From NCBI GenBank assembly GCA_027491735.1, contig JAOZGP010000005.1:1-64000 (forward strand): a stretch of DNA of 64,000 nucleotides, in the 5' to 3' direction. This stretch comes from Thermoproteota archaeon. GTDB taxonomy: Archaea; Korarchaeota; Korarchaeia; Korarchaeales; Korarchaeaceae. Positions 60,929 to 64,000 of this stretch are shown here, in pieces. The stretch's first letter is position 1, and each line of letters starts with the position of its first letter. The notes below the pieces were generated by a model, which searched no databases, was not told the origin of the DNA, and saw only the letters and a program-made list of their open reading frames with translations. The translations under genes were made by a program, and so were the position numbers.

Positions 60929-61368
60929 GCTCAGATCAGCCTCTAGTCTTCCTTGGAATCGACGACATGGAGACCACGGAGGAGATCATAAGGAAAATAA
61001 AGAAGGTGTTGGAATCCGGAGGCATAAGAACAGGCGAGATTCGTGGATTCGATGTTCTCCGGGGGAGGGCTTGGGCCTCCTTGGCCCTGGGCGATCCCGG
61101 AATCATAGCTGATCTAGCCGGTGAGGTGGTCTCACTTTTGGGGGAGGGCAATCCGGGAATGGTGCTGGTGATAGATGGTGTGGACAGGGCGGCTGCTGTG
61201 CTGGCTGAGGGCATCAGAAAGAAGGAGGTCTCAAAGAACGAGATTTACAACATGGCGGATATGTTCAGGAACATATGGCTCTTCGAGCTTGGGGGGAACG
61301 GCCAGGGAATCATAGGTGCATTCGCGGCGGCCGTCCTCCTCGCGTGCAAGCGCGTGGGTTCCCCTTGA
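60925..61368 (+). CDS. small protein resembling part of TiaS (tRNA-Ile2 agmatinylcytidine synthetase)
   Basis: LVFLGIDDMETTEEI; EGNPGMVLVIDG; WLFELGGNGQGIIGAFAAAVL. Confidence 0.55.
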   Translation: MSSDQPLVFLGIDDMETTEEIIRKIKKVLESGGIRTGEIRGFDVLRGRAWASLALGDPGIIADLAGEVVSLLGEGNPGMVLVIDGVDRAAAVLAEGIRKKEVSKNEIYNMADMFRNIWLFELGGNGQGIIGAFAAAVLLACKRVGSP

Positions 61369-61650
61369 CCACCCTCGCTAAGAAGGCTCCGTCTGCAAGG
61401 GCGGAGATGAATCAGGGGGGTGGTTGGTGGAGAGTTAAACTCATAAAGCCTCGCTGCACACGTTTAATGCTGGGTGGGCGGGAGGGTCAACCAAGTCCCC
61501 GCAAGGGAAACTACAGCCCACCTCTCTGCTCCTTGCGGGCAGGTTGGTTTAACGGGGTGCTGGCCCACCCCACGTATATCCTTGGCAAGGGGCTGAGGAT
61601 ATACGCAACCGTTAGGAATCCTCGCACTTCAGTGCGGGGAGGAGGTCAAC
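61365..61650 (+). mobile_element. ORF-less IS200/IS605-like mini-element (MITE/PATE-type, omega-RNA-like content)
   Basis: TTGAC at 61365-61369; LE-type hairpin 61387-61406 (CTCCGTC tgcaag GGCGGAG); RE-type hairpin 61620-61639 (CTCGCAC ttca GTGCGGG); TCAAC at 61646-61650; no tnpA/tnpB. Confidence 0.62.
61472..61486 (+). other. perfect G-quadruplex motif with 1-nt loops
   Basis: GGGTGGGCGGGAGGG. Confidence 0.8.
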
Positions 61651-61697
61651 TAACCCTAGCATAAGTTTATCAAAAGTGGTTTTTGTTAATAGTTGCT

Positions 61698-61756
61698 GGC
61701 CTGTGATGATAATTCCTTCGTCCAATGGAATGACGATTGACGGGCGGACTGAGGCC
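61698..61756 (+). ncRNA. C/D-box sRNA, D guide predicted to target 16S rRNA at C1402 (E. coli numbering)
   Basis: GGCC stem / C box GTGATGA (61703-61709) / ...TTGACGGGCGGA / D box CTGA (61749-61752) / GGCC stem; guide complementary to CCGCCCGTCAA. Confidence 0.72.
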
Positions 61757-61796
61757 GTAATCGTTTTATACTCCTCACGAATCCTAAACTGAAGAT

Positions 61797-62744
61797 ATGC
61801 CGGGCAAGATCTCGGGATGGCTTCTCTCCCTCAGGATTAATATGTACGGAACCCTAACGCTTCTGATCGGGGTGGCAACCCTTATATTTGTCGTGGTGGT
61901 GGCTCCATTCTGGGGAGTCGTCCCAGCGCTGATCTTGGCCCTGGCCTTCAACGTGCTGATGTGGATATTCTCTCCCAAGATAATCGAAAGCGCATATGGT
62001 CTCAGAAAGATAGAGAGAAACGAGATGCCATGGCTTCACGAGATAGTTGACAGATTATCGTTGAGGAGTGAGATAAGAAAACCAGAGCTGATGTTAGCTC
62101 CTACAGATGTGCCAAATGCTTTTGCTTACGGAAACCCGTTCACCGGATATAGGGTGGCGGTCACCAGCGGAATACTGAAGGTCCTCAACAGGGACGAGAT
62201 CGAAGCAGTCATAGGACATGAGATAGGACACATAAAACATGGAGACATGCAGATAATGATGATAGCATCGGCCATACCAGCGGTCTTCTCACTGCTCGGA
62301 AGGATCTTCCTGTGGTCTAGCTACGCATCAATAGGAGATGATAGGGACAACTTACCTCCGATGGCTGCTGTGGGTGGATTGCTCCTGCTAGTAGCCGTTG
62401 TCCTCCAGCTCATGTCCTTGAGACTGAGCAGACTCAGGGAGTTTTATGCCGATGCTCACAGTGCTATGTCGGTGGACGGCGGGGCTGAGAAGCTGCAGAG
62501 AGCTCTCGTCAAGATTTCTGTGTCCAACAACCCAGCTAAGGCAGAGAAGCTCTCACACTTCAGACCTTTAATGATATCCGACCCCCTGAAGTCGTATTCA
62601 CTCGATCTCGATGGAAATATTGTCGAAAAATTGAAAAACAGGGAGGTCTCAATCACTGAGAGGATATTAGGGATATTCTCAACACACCCGAACATAAGGG
62701 ACAGACTGAGGGCTCTGGACAGACTCTCACATGAACTCAGCTAG
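61797..62744 (+). CDS. htpX: HtpX-like membrane zinc metalloprotease
   Basis: VIGHEIGHIKHGD (HExxH); REFYADAHSAMS; N-terminal TM helices. Confidence 0.93.
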   Translation: MPGKISGWLLSLRINMYGTLTLLIGVATLIFVVVVAPFWGVVPALILALAFNVLMWIFSPKIIESAYGLRKIERNEMPWLHEIVDRLSLRSEIRKPELMLAPTDVPNAFAYGNPFTGYRVAVTSGILKVLNRDEIEAVIGHEIGHIKHGDMQIMMIASAIPAVFSLLGRIFLWSSYASIGDDRDNLPPMAAVGGLLLLVAVVLQLMSLRLSRLREFYADAHSAMSVDGGAEKLQRALVKISVSNNPAKAEKLSHFRPLMISDPLKSYSLDLDGNIVEKLKNREVSITERILGIFSTHPNIRDRLRALDRLSHELS

Positions 62745-63065
62745 GTACTTGTCCAGAAGCTCTCTGACGGTTCCACCCTCGGCTATGAAGGCGTTGATTC
62801 CCCACTGATCGAGTTTCTCTATCATGTTGTTCTCGATCCTTGGAGCTATGAGTACGTCCACTCTCTTATGCTTCAGCCAAGATACCAGGCTTCTATCCCT
62901 CCTCAACACCAAGAAGGTGGAGACGGGGTTTCTCACAGCGTGTACCTCTCTTATCTCTTTATCCTCCAGGTCTACTATTATCATGAAGGGTGCTCCTAGC
63001 GGCCTGGGATGAACCTTGGCATCAAGCCCCTCATCAGACCAAGCTGGTATGGCCAATCTGAACAT
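62727..63065 (-). CDS. NifX/NifB-type dinitrogenase cofactor domain protein
   Basis: RLAIPAWSDEGLDAKVHPRPLGAPFMIIVDLED...IEKLDQWGINAFIAEGGTVRELLDKYL. Confidence 0.75.
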   Translation of the reverse strand: MFRLAIPAWSDEGLDAKVHPRPLGAPFMIIVDLEDKEIREVHAVRNPVSTFLVLRRDRSLVSWLKHKRVDVLIAPRIENNMIEKLDQWGINAFIAEGGTVRELLDKYLAEFM

Positions 63066-63106
63066 CAAGGGACGAAGTTCAGAACTAAGAAAAAGTTGAT
63101 GATGTT

Positions 63107-63286
63107 CTATGATTCCTCCTGAGAATCTTCGCTTATCTCTATCTCCCCGTAGACGGGACCTCTGTACCCACAGTCAGGACAGAACCACTCCTCAGGAGTC
63201 AACCATCCTGAGAAAGGAGATACCTTCTCCAGACGCGGGCTTCCACACACAGGGCAGACCCTGAGCTTGTGCTTTCTCTTTCTCAT
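63107..63286 (-). CDS. 59-aa zinc-ribbon protein (not in supplied ORF track)
   Basis: MRKRKHKLRVCPVCGSPRLEKVSPFSGWLTPEEWFCPDCGYRGPVYGEIEISEDSQEES; two CPxCG knuckles. Confidence 0.75.
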   Translation of the reverse strand: MRKRKHKLRVCPVCGSPRLEKVSPFSGWLTPEEWFCPDCGYRGPVYGEIEISEDSQEES

Positions 63287-63381
63287 GAGAAGACCTTCAA
63301 GACAGGATCCAATGGACCTACATAAAACTAACCTCCTGTTTGCTCAACGACTTCCCTTCTTCCTTGGACTGTCGGGAGACC

Positions 63382-63561
63382 GTGAAACCGAGGTTTTCCA
63401 GGAGGAGGGGGATATCCGGGACAATAGAACAAGCAATTCTGCTGGCGCTGACTGTGGCCCTCTTTCTCACGATAATAGTCAGTCCTGCAATGCATGCAGT
63501 TAATTTCCTGTCAAATCTTCCATCAACCCTCAACAACAACCTCACCTTAGCCGTCAAGTAG
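63382..63561 (+). CDS. type IV pilin/archaellin-like small protein, GTG start
   Basis: VKPRFSRRRGISGTIEQAILLALTVALFLTIIVSPAMHAV...; class III-like signal peptide (RRG|ISGTIE + hydrophobic); GGGAG upstream. Confidence 0.6.
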   Translation: MKPRFSRRRGISGTIEQAILLALTVALFLTIIVSPAMHAVNFLSNLPSTLNNNLTLAVK

Positions 63562-63604
63562 ATAGATGAGAACGTTGCTAATCTATTCTCCTCCCCTTAA
63601 TTTT

Positions 63605-63931
63605 TTAAATAATTAAAATTTCAATTATTATCAATAATATTATACCTGATATTATGAGCTTCTTTCCCTTATACGAAAATATGTCACTAGCCCACAGCAC
63701 CACGCCTAGCGCTATGAGAGCGCCTGCCATAATCCTTCCGACCTCCACAGCAGCGTCCTTTATTAAATTGAGGACGAGGATTATCATATCCTTCACCCTC
63801 TTTATCATGGAGTTGAACCTGACGTTGAAGTCATTCGTCATGTTTTCAGACGAGTTCCCACCGCATCTAACCTCAACCGCTAAGAGGAGAAGAATTACCA
63901 TCAATGAGGCAACTAGCGCTCTTCTCATCAA
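63605..63931 (-). CDS. small secreted/membrane protein with signal peptide and two TM helices
   Basis: MMRRALVASLMVILLLLAVEVRCGG...; MAGALIALGVVLWASDIFS; LIISGIILLIIIEILII. Confidence 0.55.
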   Translation of the reverse strand: MMRRALVASLMVILLLLAVEVRCGGNSSENMTNDFNVRFNSMIKRVKDMIILVLNLIKDAAVEVGRIMAGALIALGVVLWASDIFSYKGKKLIISGIILLIIIEILII

Positions 63932-64000
63932 AATCCTCCCTCAATGAGAAAGTAGGCGTGTAAAAGAGCGGTAAGTTTCTCTCAAAGCTCCTGTCTTGTC

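Noticed and set aside
61275-61664. 129-aa plus-strand ORF in the mini-element
   Set aside because: It overlaps the conserved 3' end of the upstream gene, has a low-complexity composition and spans hairpins; better explained as mobile-element/RNA sequence
63318-63557. 79-aa minus ORF opposite the pilin-like ORF
   Set aside because: The plus-strand ORF has an SD, a class III-like signal peptide and a hydrophobic segment; the minus ORF has no recognised features
1-64000. CRISPR array, rRNA operon or full restriction-modification system
   Set aside because: No regularly spaced direct repeats, rRNA signatures or methylase/endonuclease pairs seen on reading

Overview
This 64 kb window looks archaeal and thermophile-like: Kae1, EF-1alpha, PsmB, aCPSF1, RtcB with archease, Hef, Hjc, XPD-like helicase, SepF, archaeal S10/S19/L37e, and TATA-type promoters. 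About 1-4.7 kb is a visibly AT-rich accessory segment. It carries an integrase-like C-terminal end, a Rossmann/TIR-SLOG-like ORF, a small membrane protein with an ArsR-like HTH, a HEPN-like protein with a small overlapping partner, a DUF262/orc1-cdc6 chimeric relic and a half-length proteasome-like ORF. It abuts a tRNA-Gln gene. The remainder (5.1-64 kb) is mostly conserved core genes with five tRNAs. The observations I rate highest are: (i) a ~285-nt ORF-less IS200/IS605-like mini-element (61365-61650) with subterminal hairpins, TTGAC/TCAAC ends, an internal long hairpin and a perfect G-quadruplex motif, inserted at the stop codon of the upstream gene; (ii) a C/D-box sRNA (61698-61756) whose D guide is complementary to the universal 16S CCGCCCGTC segment, predicting methylation at the position equivalent to E. 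coli C1402; (iii) a 51-58 kb neighbourhood in which a coiled-coil/wHTH gene plus a thioredoxin-like gene appear re-used as domains of one larger protein, together with a KaiC-like ATPase and a primase-like (AEP) protein; (iv) a GC-rich structured ncRNA candidate with its own promoter at ~44030-44270; (v) a predicted leaderless 20-aa Cys-rich microprotein; (vi) a predicted 59-aa type IV pilin-like protein. No database search was run. All family names come from motif recognition.
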